From Actinacidiphila sp. DG2A-62 (GTDB lineage: Bacteria > Actinomycetota > Actinomycetes > Streptomycetales > Streptomycetaceae): DNA of 64,000 nucleotides. The stretch covers positions 4,345,001-4,409,000 of the forward strand of contig NZ_JAYMGI010000002.1 in NCBI RefSeq assembly GCF_035825295.1, given 5' to 3'. How positions within the stretch are numbered: position 1 is the stretch's first letter; every line of letters begins with the position of its first letter. Under the pieces are notes generated by a model that saw only the letters and a program-made list of their open reading frames with translations, made no database searches and had not been told where the DNA came from. Both the position numbers and the translations under genes were made by a program. Below are positions 17,566 through 27,100 of the stretch, piece by piece.

Positions 17566-18642
17566 GTGAGCACCGCCGACGCGCAGCCCGCGTACCGGAT
17601 CGAGGACCTGTCCCGGCTCAGCGGGACGACCGTCCGCACGATCCGCGCCTACACCGACCGCGGGCTGCTGCCGAAACCGGACCGCAGCGGCCGGGCCAAC
17701 GTCTACGGGGACACCCACCTGGCCCGGCTGCGGCAGATCGCCGAACTGCTGGAGCGCGGCTACACCCTGGCCAGCATCAAGGAGCTGCTGGCCGCCTGGG
17801 ATGCGGGGACGGGCCTGGGCGGTGTGCTCGGGCTGGTCGGAGAGGTGGACCGGCCGTGGTCGGACGAGCGGCCGGCCCGGGTGGGACGGGAGGAGCTGGC
17901 CTGGGCGTTCGGCGGCTTCGAGGACCCGGCCGCGGTCCAGCAGGCCGTCGAGGAGGCGGTGCAGCTCGGCGTGCTCGAACCGGTGCCGGGCAGCGACGGG
18001 GAGTTCCTGGTCCCCAGCCCCCAGGAGCTGGCCGTGGCGGTCGAACTGCACGCCGCGGGCGTCCCCCTCACCGCGATCACCGGCCACCTGCGGGAGCTGC
18101 GGGCCCAGGTCGAGCACATCTCGGAGCGCTTCCTGGAGTTCACCACCGAGTACGTCTTCGAGCGGTTCCTCCACCACCCGCCGTCCGACGCCGAGGCCGC
18201 CGAAGCGACCGAACTGGTCCGCCGCCTGCGCCCGCTGGCCCAGCAGACGGTCGACGCGGAGCTGGCCCGGGCGATGGGCTTGCGGGCGACGGCGCGCATC
18301 CGCCACCACCTGGCCGAGGTGACCGGTGCGGCCCCGCTCCCGGGCACGGCCCCCGCCTCGCCCCCGGGCACCGCCCCGGCCTCGCCCCCGCCACGCCCGA
18401 CCGCGCCCCCGGCACCGGACGCGGACCCGGGAGCCGCGGCAGCCGGGGCAGCGGACACGGCAGCCGGCACCGCGGAGGTGACGCTGCCGGCCGCGACCGT
18501 GGCAGCCGTACGGGAGCTGGTCGGCGCCCCCCACGTCGCGGAGTTCATCGCGGCAGCCGCCGACCGCGAGGTGGCCGCCCGCCGCATGGACGCCCTCACC
18601 CGGCCGCCCCGATCCCCCGGTCGGGCCCAGCCGCTCAGCTGA
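17566..18642 (+). CDS. MerR family transcriptional regulator
   Basis: DNA-binding regulator. The N-terminal MerR winged helix covers residues 7-75 (YRIEDLSRLSGTTVRTIRAY ... GLLPKP ... RLRQIAELLERGYTLASIKELL). The remainder is a longer helical effector region (about 85-255), then a Pro/Ala low-complexity linker and a final helical segment. No Cys pair typical of metal sensors is seen. GTG 17566 is chosen because GAGGAG sits nine bases upstream and the HTH then starts at the usual position. It probably controls the preceding hydrolase genes. Its end overlaps the convergent LLM gene by eight bases. Confidence 0.88.
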   Translation: MSTADAQPAYRIEDLSRLSGTTVRTIRAYTDRGLLPKPDRSGRANVYGDTHLARLRQIAELLERGYTLASIKELLAAWDAGTGLGGVLGLVGEVDRPWSDERPARVGREELAWAFGGFEDPAAVQQAVEEAVQLGVLEPVPGSDGEFLVPSPQELAVAVELHAAGVPLTAITGHLRELRAQVEHISERFLEFTTEYVFERFLHHPPSDAEAAEATELVRRLRPLAQQTVDAELARAMGLRATARIRHHLAEVTGAAPLPGTAPASPPGTAPASPPPRPTAPPAPDADPGAAAAGAADTAAGTAEVTLPAATVAAVRELVGAPHVAEFIAAAADREVAARRMDALTRPPRSPGRAQPLS

Positions 18643-19534
18643 GCTGCGCCGGGGCCTCGACGGCGATGCGCTCGAAGGTCGCGTGGTCGTAGGCGAAGTC
18701 TGGTGAGTCGGGGATCGGCCAGTGCAGGACGATCTCGGTGATGCCGGCTTCGGCGTGGCGGCCGGCGAAGTCGACGAAGGCGTCCAGGGACTCGAAGGGG
18801 GCGGCGCGGTCAGGAGTGAAGCCGGTGAGGAGGATCTTCGGCACGGACTCGGGGTCGCGGGCGGCGTCGCGCAGGGCGTCCGAGAGGCGGTCGACCTGGC
18901 CGCGGATGGCGTCCAGGGACTCCTTGGGGGTGCCGGTCTCGTACAGGGCGGGGTCGCCGGTGGTCACCCAGGACTGCCCGAACTTCGCGGCCAGCCGCAT
19001 CCCGCGCGGCCCGGTGGCGGCGACGGCGAACGGCAGCCGCGGACTCTGCACGCATCCGGGCACGTCGCGCGCCTCGACCGCGGAGTAGAAGCGGCCGCCG
19101 AACGTGATGTCCCCTTGCGTGAGCAGCCGGTCCAGCAGCTCCACGAACTCCTCGAACCGGTCCGCCCGCTCCCGCGCCGACCAAGGCTCCTGTCCCAGCA
19201 CCACCGCGTCGAACCCGGTCCCCCCGGCCCCGATCCCCAGCACCACCCGCCCGGAGCTGACGTCGTCCAGCGTCATCAACTCCTTCGCCAACGGCACGGG
19301 ATGGCGGAAGTTGGGGGACGTCACGAGGGTGCCGAGCCGGATGGTGTCGGTCACGGCGGCCGCGGCGGTCAGGGTGGGGATCGCGCCGAACCAGGTGCGG
19401 TCGCGGAACGGCTCCCGCCACGACAGATGGTCGTAGGTGTAGGCGGCGTGGAAGCCCAGCTCCTCGGCCCCCGCCCACACCTTCCGGCCCTCGGCCCAAC
19501 GGTAGATCGGAAGAATCACAGTGCTCAGGCGCAT
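18635..19534 (-). CDS. LLM-class (F420-dependent type) oxidoreductase
   Basis: TIM-barrel luciferase-like monooxygenase family protein of 299 residues. Characteristic segments are AAYTYDHLSWREPF, TDTIRLGTLVTSPNFRHP, LDDVSSGRVVLGIGAG and PFAVAATGPRGMRLAAKFG. Such proteins use F420 or FMN; the substrate is unknown. The gene appears complete. The segment encoding the VTDTIRLGTLVTS strand (19317-19362) recurs as 46 identical bases at 21971-22016 and in diverged form at 20947-20969, around a toxin-antitoxin module. Confidence 0.9.
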   Translation of the reverse strand: MRLSTVILPIYRWAEGRKVWAGAEELGFHAAYTYDHLSWREPFRDRTWFGAIPTLTAAAAVTDTIRLGTLVTSPNFRHPVPLAKELMTLDDVSSGRVVLGIGAGGTGFDAVVLGQEPWSARERADRFEEFVELLDRLLTQGDITFGGRFYSAVEARDVPGCVQSPRLPFAVAATGPRGMRLAAKFGQSWVTTGDPALYETGTPKESLDAIRGQVDRLSDALRDAARDPESVPKILLTGFTPDRAAPFESLDAFVDFAGRHAEAGITEIVLHWPIPDSPDFAYDHATFERIAVEAPAQLS

Positions 19535-19618
19535 GAGGACGACGATACGGCCCCGCCCTCGGACCGCCTCCGCGCCCGGCGGGGCCGAAGGGGCGGCGGG
19601 CGAATCAACGCCGTCGGC

Positions 19619-19668
19619 GCCGGGGCGGTTCCGGTAACCCAGGATTCGGGTACCGGGACCGCCCCGGT
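19619..19668 (-). terminator. Strong imperfect hairpin after the FG-GAP gene
   Basis: The left arm (19621-19640) and right arm (19648-19667) pair over about 18 bases with one or two mismatches around the seven-base loop AGGATTC. It lies downstream of the FG-GAP protein gene and upstream of the LLM gene, so it probably ends the FG-GAP transcript. No T-run follows, as is usual in GC-rich actinobacteria. Confidence 0.6.
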
Positions 19669-19753
19669 GTCAGCGTTCGGAAGCCGCGAGGTCCGCGGGG
19701 CCTGGAAGACCGGCCTCGTCACGCGGCACAGAGGGTGAAGGTGGTGCCTGCGG

Positions 19754-20794
19754 TCACTGGTGGTGCGGGCGGTGCTTGCTGCCGCTGATGGGGAACGCCC
19801 CGCCCGTCCCCGTCCAGTCGCCGCCGCTCACCACGCCCGGCCAGCCGGTCACGGTGTCGTTGGCCGCCCGGCCCCACAGGTCCGGGATGCCGTCCCCCGT
19901 GATGTCGCCGGACGACGCGAGGACCGGATAGACGGCGGCCGTCGGCCCGGTGCCGACCGCCACCCGCGCGTCCGAGGCGCCCCAGGACGTCGGGTCGAGG
20001 ACGCCCGCGACGGCGCCCGGCGCTCCGTAGACCCGCGACAGGCCGCCGGTGGCGTCGTCCCGCAGCAGCAGGTCAGGCAGCCCGTCGCCGTTGAGGTCGC
20101 CGGGTGCGACGACGGTCACGCCATTCCAACCGCTCGCGCTGACGAGTACGGGCGCACCGTGCTGGTCGAGTCGCTTGGTGGCGCGGTCGCCGTAGTACAC
20201 CCACAGCGAGCTGCCCTCTTTGACCAGGAGGTCGGGTGCATCGTCCCCGTTCAGGTCGCCGGGCGCGACGACCTGGTCCGCGTCGTACCAGTGGTCGTCC
20301 GCTACGGCGCAGCCGTCGGGGTTGTCATCCGTGGGGTCGGAGACGGCCGGGCAGAGCACGCTCAGCCGCTGCGCGCCGCCGTCGACACCGGTCGGGACGA
20401 CCACGCCGGTGCCGTCGTTGGGATAGACCCACAGCTGCTTGTCTCCCTGCGGACCGGGTTCGAGGGCCACCAGGTCGTTGTGCCCGTCCTGGCCCCAGTC
20501 GCCGCGAGTGGTGACCGAGGCGTCGGTGAACGTCCCGCCGCCCGGCGCCGCGGCGGCGAACCGCCCGTCGCCCAGTCCCGCGTACGTCAGCAGCTGGCCG
20601 CTGCTGTCCGTGGTCCAGATGTCGTTCGTGCCGTCGCCGTTCAGATCGCCGGGGAGGTCTCGGCCGGTGGTGCCGACGGACGCCGCTGCCGTCGCCGCCG
20701 GCGAGGTCAGACCGACCACGCCCAGAGCTGCGGCAGTGGCGACCGCTGCGCCGATGGAACGCCATGGACCCGGGTCGCGGGAAATACGGAACAT
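19754..20794 (-). CDS. Secreted FG-GAP/VCBS repeat protein
   Basis: Exported protein with a Sec signal peptide (residues 1-37, ending ATAAA) followed by about four to five FG-GAP/VCBS blades. Each blade carries a calcium-type loop: DLNGDGTND, DLNGDDAPD, DLNGDGLPD and DITGDGIPD, plus a weaker one. The C-terminus ends in a His-rich SKHRPHHQ. Such repeats form a beta-propeller, often attached to larger secreted enzymes; here the propeller stands alone, so function is unknown. AAGGGAG lies at good spacing before ATG 20794. Confidence 0.83.
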   Translation of the reverse strand: MFRISRDPGPWRSIGAAVATAAALGVVGLTSPAATAAASVGTTGRDLPGDLNGDGTNDIWTTDSSGQLLTYAGLGDGRFAAAAPGGGTFTDASVTTRGDWGQDGHNDLVALEPGPQGDKQLWVYPNDGTGVVVPTGVDGGAQRLSVLCPAVSDPTDDNPDGCAVADDHWYDADQVVAPGDLNGDDAPDLLVKEGSSLWVYYGDRATKRLDQHGAPVLVSASGWNGVTVVAPGDLNGDGLPDLLLRDDATGGLSRVYGAPGAVAGVLDPTSWGASDARVAVGTGPTAAVYPVLASSGDITGDGIPDLWGRAANDTVTGWPGVVSGGDWTGTGGAFPISGSKHRPHHQ

Positions 20795-20916
20795 GTAACT
20801 CCCTTTATTCGTAAAGATTTTCGATTGGCCACCTTATGCGCGAGGGCACCACTCGCAGCAAGGGAGTTTCCCCAGAACCGGACGATGACCGGGGCCTGCG
20901 ACATTTTCACGCGGCC

Positions 20917-21010
20917 CAGGCCGTGATGCGTGAACGCGGCCTGTCTGACGTCACGAGGGTGCCGAGCCGCACCCGCTCGGTGACGGCGGCGGCCGCCGTC
21001 AGGGTCGGCG
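20917..21010 (-). pseudogene. Fragment of an LLM oxidoreductase gene (left copy)
   Basis: Reading leftward this encodes LTAAAAVTERVRLGTLVTS followed by DRPRSRITA, clearly an internal piece of an LLM oxidoreductase without the rest of the gene. It matches 19317-19380 and 21941-22020. With the right copy it shares a 13-base start (CAGGCCGTGATGC) and a 23-base core at 20947-20969. It lies left of the antitoxin gene in the same orientation as the right copy. Around it (20795-21250) I see no intact gene. Confidence 0.7.
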
Positions 21011-21253
21011 CGGCCGTGCCGGCGGTCCTGTGTCGGCCCCCTCCGCGCTTCAGCTTGCCCGCAAGGCGTCGGCGCACGAAACAGTCGGCCGCTGTCCGAG
21101 GAACGCGGCCCACCGAACGCGCACCGCCGCCTCCGGACGGGGCGCAGTGGGTCGAGGCGTACCGACGCTGGGCCGGCTGCTGAGGAAGCGGAAGCGCACG
21201 CCGGTTGCTTCACAGGCTGCACACCCGGTGACCGGGAAGGAAGGCTCTGGCGT

Positions 21254-21269
21254 GCATACTGCGGTATGC
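21254..21269. promoter_or_regulatory. Palindromic operator at the toxin-antitoxin promoter
   Basis: GCATAC-TGCG-GTATGC is a perfect six-base inverted repeat ending seven bases before the antitoxin ATG. TATGCT (21265-21270) inside it could be a -10 box, which would place transcription start at or next to the ATG, a leaderless arrangement that agrees with the lack of a Shine-Dalgarno sequence. Autorepression by the antitoxin is the expected logic. Confidence 0.6.
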
Positions 21270-21276
21270 TCGCCGT

Positions 21277-21525
21277 ATGGCTGATACGACCCGGATCACG
21301 GTCACGCTGCCGACCGAGCAGGTGGCAGAGCTGAAGAAGCTCACGGACAACGTCTCCGGCTATGTAGCCGAGGCAGTCGCCCGTCAGATCAGACACCAAC
21401 TGCTCGGGGCCGACCTGCGGAGCTACGAGGACGAGCACGGCTCCTTCAGCGAAGAGGAGCTGGCCGAGGCCCGAGCGCGTATCGCGGGTGCGACGGGGAC
21501 CGAGGGTGGCGCGAGCGCCGCGTGA
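21277..21525 (+). CDS. Type II antitoxin, ribbon-helix-helix-like
   Basis: An 82-residue protein. The N-terminus TTRITVTLPTEQVAELKKLT followed by VSGYVAEAVARQIRHQL matches the strand-helix-helix layout of MetJ/Arc/CopG DNA-binding antitoxins. The acidic C-terminal half (YEDEHGSFSEEELAEARARI) is the expected toxin-neutralising tail. It overlaps the PIN toxin by four bases (GTGA). It probably represses its own promoter through the palindrome just upstream. Confidence 0.82.
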   Translation: MADTTRITVTLPTEQVAELKKLTDNVSGYVAEAVARQIRHQLLGADLRSYEDEHGSFSEEELAEARARIAGATGTEGGASAA

Positions 21526-21923
21526 ATCGGCACATCGAATCTGTTGTTCTGGACAGTGAGGGGCTGTCAGCCTGGGTCGCCCAGGACCGGAAGGTTCTCA
21601 GCCTGCTGAAGGTGTTCCACGAGATGGGCGCGGATTTCGTCATCAGCGCGAACACCATCGTGGAGGTCAGCCACTCCCGCGTGAACATGCCACGGCTCCA
21701 GTGGACCCTGTCCCGGGTCAAGGTGGAGCCGGTCACCGAGCAGACGGCCAAGGAGGCGGCGCGGCTGCTCAAGGCGGCCGGCCTGCACGGTCACAAGTAC
21801 GCCATCGACGCGACTGTCGCGGAGGTGGCGCTACGGCAGACCGGACCCGTGGTCCTCCTGACGTCGGACATGGACGACATGGCCCGCCTGTGCGGCAAGC
21901 GGATCGGGCTCATCGGCCTCTGA
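21522..21923 (+). CDS. PIN-domain toxin (VapC-like ribonuclease)
   Basis: A 133-residue PIN-domain protein. The acidic site is visible: Asp in VVLDSEGLSAW, Glu in ANTIVEVSHSR, Asp in YAIDATVAEVAL, and Asp residues in LLTSDMDDMARL. VapC toxins cleave tRNA or rRNA; the target here is unknown. GTG 21522 overlaps the antitoxin stop and has a weak upstream purine stretch, so coupling is likely. The pair sits between two broken LLM-gene fragments in direct orientation, which suggests that it arrived by insertion or recombination. Confidence 0.84.
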   Translation: MNRHIESVVLDSEGLSAWVAQDRKVLSLLKVFHEMGADFVISANTIVEVSHSRVNMPRLQWTLSRVKVEPVTEQTAKEAARLLKAAGLHGHKYAIDATVAEVALRQTGPVVLLTSDMDDMARLCGKRIGLIGL

Positions 21924-21940
21924 GCCTTGAAATCGCAGGT

Positions 21941-22020
21941 CAGGCCGTGATGCATGAAAGAGGCTTGACCGACGTCACGAGGGTGCCGAGCCGGATGGTG
22001 TCGGTCACGGCGGCCGGGGT
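21941..22020 (-). pseudogene. Fragment of an LLM oxidoreductase gene (right copy)
   Basis: Leftward it reads VTDTIRLGTLVTSVKPLSCITA. 46 bases (21971-22016) are identical to 19317-19362 inside the intact LLM gene. It starts 18 bases after the toxin stop with the same 13-base stretch as the left fragment. Confidence 0.72.
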
Positions 22021-22050
22021 GCCCGGGGTGCCCGGGGTGCCTGGGATGGG
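22016..22050. repeat. 9-bp tandem repeat GGGGTGCCC
   Basis: Three to four units directly abut the right LLM fragment. The rest of the gap to 22213 holds no gene that I can support. Confidence 0.65.
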
Positions 22051-22213
22051 GTGGTTTGGGCCGGACGGGTGGCGTTCGTCTGAAAATCGGGGATCTCGGG
22101 GTGCGGCTGCTGGCAATCTGTGCTCGCGTCCGCATGATCGGATTTGTCAGCTCAGCGGATCACGGAACAACCGTATCCGCGTCCGATCACCGGAAGTGAG
22201 AGGTCGAGAAGTC

Positions 22214-22762
22214 ATGGCTGTTGCCGTCGACGTGAAGTCGTTCTGGGGCGCGCTGCTCAGCGTGCTGCTCAAGTGCATCGCCGCGCTGGGGTTCACCACC
22301 CCGGCGCGTACCACGACCGGCACCGTGGCCGGCGCGGAGGTCCTGCCGGCCGGGACCGCCGGCACCGGAGCGGACGTGCCGCAGCGCCGCGCGGCGGGCG
22401 GGCGCGCGGGAGGAGGGGCAGGGGTGCGGACGGCGGCGCGGCGCGCGACCGTGCCGGCGCCTCGCGGCTACGACCCGCACCAGCGCAGGCTCGACCTCGG
22501 GCGCAAGCGCACCCTGCCGCCCACGATGAAGCAGCGCATCGGCGCCGAGGCCCACGGATCGTCCCCGAGCGCCCGCAGCCTGCGGATCGACGACCTGCTG
22601 GGCGCGGACTTCGCCGGTGCGGTGAGCGGCTCGGTCCCCGACCCCGGTTCGGGCTCCGGTCTCGGCTCCGGCGCTTCCGCTCCCGCCGCGTCCGCGGTCT
22701 CCCCTGCCGACGCCCCCGCTGCCGGTTCCGGCGCCGCCCCCGTCGCCACGCTCACCCGTTGA
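22214..22762 (+). CDS. Conserved actinobacterial hypothetical protein with one membrane segment
   Basis: I do not recognise a characterised function. The 182-residue product begins VDVKSFWGALLSVLLKCIAA, which looks like a signal anchor, and continues as an Ala/Gly-rich chain with a basic stretch (RRATVPAPRGYDPHQRR, then LDLGRKRTLPPTMKQRI). RSLRIDDLLG and a low-complexity tail follow. It resembles a short Streptomyces family often listed under a DUF (possibly DUF6344; low certainty). ATG 22214 follows GAGAGG at 22197-22204. Confidence 0.6.
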   Translation: MAVAVDVKSFWGALLSVLLKCIAALGFTTPARTTTGTVAGAEVLPAGTAGTGADVPQRRAAGGRAGGGAGVRTAARRATVPAPRGYDPHQRRLDLGRKRTLPPTMKQRIGAEAHGSSPSARSLRIDDLLGADFAGAVSGSVPDPGSGSGLGSGASAPAASAVSPADAPAAGSGAAPVATLTR

Positions 22763-23163
22763 CCGTCCGCGCATCCCGTCGGACGCCGATCCCGTCAGCT
22801 CTCCGACTCTCGGCTCACCAGCTCACCAACTCATCAGCTCGTTCCACCGCTCGACCCGTAGAAGGCCGTGCGTGAACGGCCCGCTCAAGCCGCAGGAAAA
22901 CCCGGCAGTACCCGCATGACGACCCTCTGACTCTCGACGGCCGGCGCGTGACCGTTCCGCGCCACGTCCGTCACCCGCACCACCCGTCGTCATGCGGCGC
23001 ACCGCCGGAACAGACCGCCCCGCCCGCAGACCCGCCCGTACGTCCGCCCCCTGTCCGTACGCCTCCCCGCCCGTCCCCGACGCGCACCGCTCCCAGGACC
23101 GCTCTCGGGACCGCTTCCGCGACCCTCGCCCGGGGCATGGGTGCAGTGGGGGAGGATGGTCGG
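22763..23163. other. Intergenic stretch, no gene seen
   Basis: 401 bases with a CAGCTC/CACCAGCTCACCAACTC-like low-complexity patch near 22797-22845. There is no convincing gene. A G-rich ribosome site at 23147-23155 precedes the next gene. Confidence 0.5.
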
Positions 23164-24012
23164 GTGATCCCACCCGCTTCCGCAGACCCGCTGCTGCCCG
23201 CTCCCGCCGTCCGCCTGATCGCCACCGACCTCGACGGAACCCTGCTGCGCGACGCCAGGACGGTGTCGCAGCGCACGGTCGACGCGCTCGCCGCGGCCGA
23301 GGCCGCCGGCATCGACGTGTTCTTCGTCACCGGGCGGCCGGCGCGCTGGCTCGACGTGATCGCCGATGTGCTGGCCGGCCACGGGCTGGCGATCGTCGCC
23401 AACGGCGCCGGGCTGTACGAGGTGCGGACCGGCGCGCTCGTCGAGGCGTTCCCGCTGCCGGAGACCGACGCGCTCGAGGTCGCGAGGACGCTGCGCGAGG
23501 CGCTGCCCGGCACGGTGTTCGCGGTGGAGCGCGCGCACGTCTTCCGGCGCGAGCCCGGCTACACACCCGGTGAGCCGGACGGCGGCGCTCCCGCGCCGCT
23601 GGAGCAGCTGCTCGCCGAGGACCTCGACCAGCCGCTGCTGAAACTGCTCGCCAAGCACCCGGACCAGGACCCGGACGCTTTCCTGGCGGCGGCCCTGCGG
23701 GTGGCCGGCCGGCAGGCCGAGATCACCCGCTCCAGCGAGACCGCGCTGCTGGAGATCAGCGGGGTGGGAGTGAGCAAGGCGAGCACGCTCGCCAAGTGCT
23801 GCGCCGAGCGCGGGGTGACCGCCGCGGAGGTCGTCGCCTTCGGCGACATGCCCAACGACCTCGCGATGCTCGGCTGGGCGGGTACGTCCTACGCGGTCGC
23901 CAACGCGCACCCGGCCGTCCTCGCCGCCACCACCCACCGCACGGCGTCCAACGAGGAGGACGGCGTCGCCCAGGTCATCGAGCGGATCGTCGCGGCGCGA
24001 CGCCAGGGCTGA
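23164..24012 (+). CDS. HAD family hydrolase, Cof type (second copy)
   Basis: Cof-type HAD phosphatase: nucleophile motif IATDLDGTLL, motif II FFVTGRPARW, Lys in VGVSKASTLAK, motif IV AFGDMPNDLAML. It parallels the HAD gene at 8940-9857 in domain order and in the C-terminal segment VANAHP...ASNEEDGVA, but has a longer cap loop (about residues 125-160). GTG 23164 is chosen because GGAGG lies at 23151-23155, eight bases upstream; an ORF start at 22948 would add a Pro-rich extension with no support. Substrate unknown. Confidence 0.88.
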   Translation: MIPPASADPLLPAPAVRLIATDLDGTLLRDARTVSQRTVDALAAAEAAGIDVFFVTGRPARWLDVIADVLAGHGLAIVANGAGLYEVRTGALVEAFPLPETDALEVARTLREALPGTVFAVERAHVFRREPGYTPGEPDGGAPAPLEQLLAEDLDQPLLKLLAKHPDQDPDAFLAAALRVAGRQAEITRSSETALLEISGVGVSKASTLAKCCAERGVTAAEVVAFGDMPNDLAMLGWAGTSYAVANAHPAVLAATTHRTASNEEDGVAQVIERIVAARRQG

Positions 24013-24118
24013 CCGGGGGCGGCACCAGCGCTAACCCGGCGCGGCGCCAGGACCGGCCGGCGCGGCCGGCGGCGCCGCTCCCCGCCTGCTCCCGGGCCGG
24101 CACCCCGGCCTCCGCCCC

Positions 24119-27100
24119 TCAGCGCGCGACGGCGGGGACCGCCTCCCGCGCCGCGTCGGGCGCGCCGGGCGCGTCGCCCACGCCCGCCCCGGCCGTCGCC
24201 GCCGTGTCCGCCGCGCGCTCGCGTTCCAGCGTGCGGCGGAACGGGCCGTCCGCCGCGGCCAGTTCCGCGTAGGTCCCGCGCTGGACCACGCGGCCCGCGT
24301 CCAGGACGAGAATCTCGTCGACGGCGTCCGGCGCCGCGAGGCCGGCCAGGCGGTGCGTGATGAGCAGCGTGGTGGTGCCGCGGGTCGCGGCCAGCAGGTC
24401 CGCGGTGAGCGCGTCCGCGGTCGGCACGTCGAGGTGCTCCGCGGGCTCGTCCAGGATCAGCACGGGGAAGCGGGCGAGCAGCGCGCGAGCCAGGGCGAGG
24501 CGCTGCCGCATGCCGCCGGAGAGCCGGGCGCCGTGCTCGCCGACCGCCACGTCGAGGTCGACGTCCAGCCGGGCCGCGGCCAGTGCCTCGCGCAGGTCGC
24601 CGTCGGTGGCGTCGGGCCGGGCGAGGCGCAGGTTCTCGCGGACCGTGCTGTCGAAGACGTGCGCGTCCTGCGCGCACAGGCCGACCAGGCGGCGTACCGC
24701 GTCCCCTTCGAGGTCCGCGGCGGGCCGGCCGCCCAGCGTGTAGGTGCCGGACTCCGCGTCCAGGAACCGCAGCAGGACGTGCGCGAGCGTGGTCTTGCCC
24801 GCGCCGGACGGCCCGACGACCGCCACCCTGCGGCCCGGGGTCAGGGTCAGGTCGACGCCGCGCAGCGCGGGTTCGGCCCGGCCGGGGTGGCGGGCCGTCA
24901 GTCCGCGCACAACCAGCGGGTACGGGCTCGCGGGCGGGTCCTGCGGCAGGTCCGGCTCGCGCACCGGGGCGGGCGCGGTCAGCACCTCCCGGACGCGTTC
25001 GGCCGCGCGGCGGCTGCGCCGGCGCTGCTGGGCGGCGAGCGGCATCCCCGCGACCGCCTCGAAGGCGGCGAGCGGCGTCAGCACGACCACCGCGAGCAGG
25101 ACGCCGTCCAGCCGGTCCGCGGCGGCGGCCCGTACGCCCACCCAGGCGCAGGCCGTCACGGTCAGGCCGCTGACCAGGGCGGTCAGACCCGCCCCGAGCG
25201 CGGTCGCGGCGGCCGAGCGCGCGCCGATCCGGCGCAGGTTCTGGTCCGCGCGGACGGCGTCCCGCCGGCGGGCGGGCAGCGCGCCCGCCACGGTCAGTTC
25301 GGCGGTGCCGGTGAACAGCGCGAGCACGCGGGCGGAGAGTTCGCCGCGGGCCGGGGCCGTCCGGCTCTCGGTCCTCCGGGCCACGGTCGCGGACAGCGCG
25401 GGCACGGCGGCGCCCGCGAGGAGCAGGCCGGCGGCCAGGATCAGCCCGGCGGTCGGCAGCAGCCAGCCGGTGAACGCGGCGGCAGCGGTCGCCGTCACGC
25501 CCGCGGTCACGGCGGGCAGCAGCCAGCGCAGGTAGTGGTCCTGGACCGAGTCGACGTCGGCGACCAGGCGCGAGAGCAGGTCGCCGCGGCCGGTCAGGCC
25601 CAGGCCCGCGGGGGCGAGGCGTTCCAGCCGGGCGTAGACGCGTACCCGGACCTCGGCGAGGGCGCGGAAGACGGCGTCGTGGCCCATCAGCCGCTCGCCG
25701 TAGCGGAAGACGGCCCGCCCGATGCCGAAGGCGCGGGTCGCGGTCACGGCGACCATCAGGTACAGCACGGGCGGCTGCTGCGCGGCGCGGCTGATCAGCC
25801 ACCCCGAGGTCGCCATCAGCCCGACCGCGGACACCAGCGCGAGGACCCCCAACCCGGCAGCGGCGGCGAACCGCCCCCGGAACCCCACCATGCCCCCGAG
25901 ACCGAGGCCGTGCCCGCGCGCCGGGCCGCGGTCGTGACTACGCTCCCGGCGGCGTCGGGTTCCACGCCGGGCGTCGTCGTCGGCGGGCACCGCGCCGCGT
26001 ACGGGCCCGGCCGCCCGCGCGTCGGACGCGCCCGCCCCGTCCGCCGCCGAAGTCGCCGCCGAAGCCCCCGCCGAAGTCGCCGCCGTGTCCCCCGCCGAGG
26101 CCGCTGTCTCGTTGTGGACCGGGGCCGTGGCCCCGTGCGCCCCGGCCGTCGTCGCGGCCGGGGGCGGGATCGTGTGGGTGCGGTCGGCCAGGGGGAGGAG
26201 GGCGGGGCGGTGGGCGGTCATCAGGACGGTGCGGCCACGGGCGAGGTCGCGGAGGGAGGCGATGACCGCGGCCTCGGTGTCGCCGTCGAGGTTGGCGGTC
26301 GGCTCGTCGAGCAGGACCAGCGGGCGGTCGGCCAGGAAGGCGCGGGCCAGGGCGATGCGTTGGCGCTGGCCCGCGGACAGGCCGGCGCCGTCCTCGCCGA
26401 CCGGGTCGTCCGGGCGGGCGAAGTCGGCGGCGCCCGCGGCGGCCAGCGCGGCGACCACCTGCGCGTCGGTGGCGTCGGGCCTGGCCAGCCGTACGTTGTC
26501 GGCGATCGTGCCGGCGAACAGGTGGGGGCGCTGCGGCACCCAGGCGATCTGCCGGTGCCAGGAGGCCGGGTCGAGGGCGGCCAGGTCGACGCCGCCGACC
26601 AGGACACGGCCTTCGGCGGGCGGCGCGAAGCCGAGCAGCGCGGCCAGCAGCGTGGACTTGCCGGCTCCGCTCGGACCGGTCACCGCGACCGTCTCGCCCG
26701 GTGCGACCACCAGCGTGGTCGCGGGCAGCACGCCGCCCTCCCGTACCTCGACACCCTCGAACCAGATCACCGCCGTACGCAGGTCGGGCGCGGGCAACGG
26801 CGCACGCGCGGGAGCGTCCGCCACGGACGACGACGCGGACGACGCTGACGACACGGCCTCCGTGACGCCGTGCGCGCCCTGCGCTCCGTGCCCGGCGGAC
26901 CCCAGCGGGGTCTGGAGGACCTCGAAGACCTCCTCCGCCGCCGCCAGGCCCTCCGCCGCCGCGTGGTACTGAGCGCCCACCTGCCGCAGCGGAAGGTACG
27001 CCTCGGGCGCGAGCACCAGCACCAGCAGCCCGGTGTGCAGGGAGAGCTCGCCGCGGACCAGCCGCATGCCGATGCCGACCGCGACGAGGGCCACGGAGAT

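Larger units (their letters stand above)
20795..21276. other. Gene-poor stretch between FG-GAP gene and antitoxin
   Basis: 482 bases holding the promoter side of the FG-GAP gene, the left LLM fragment (20917-21010), roughly 240 bases with no recognisable coding content, and the antitoxin operator at 21254-21269. Confidence 0.5.
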
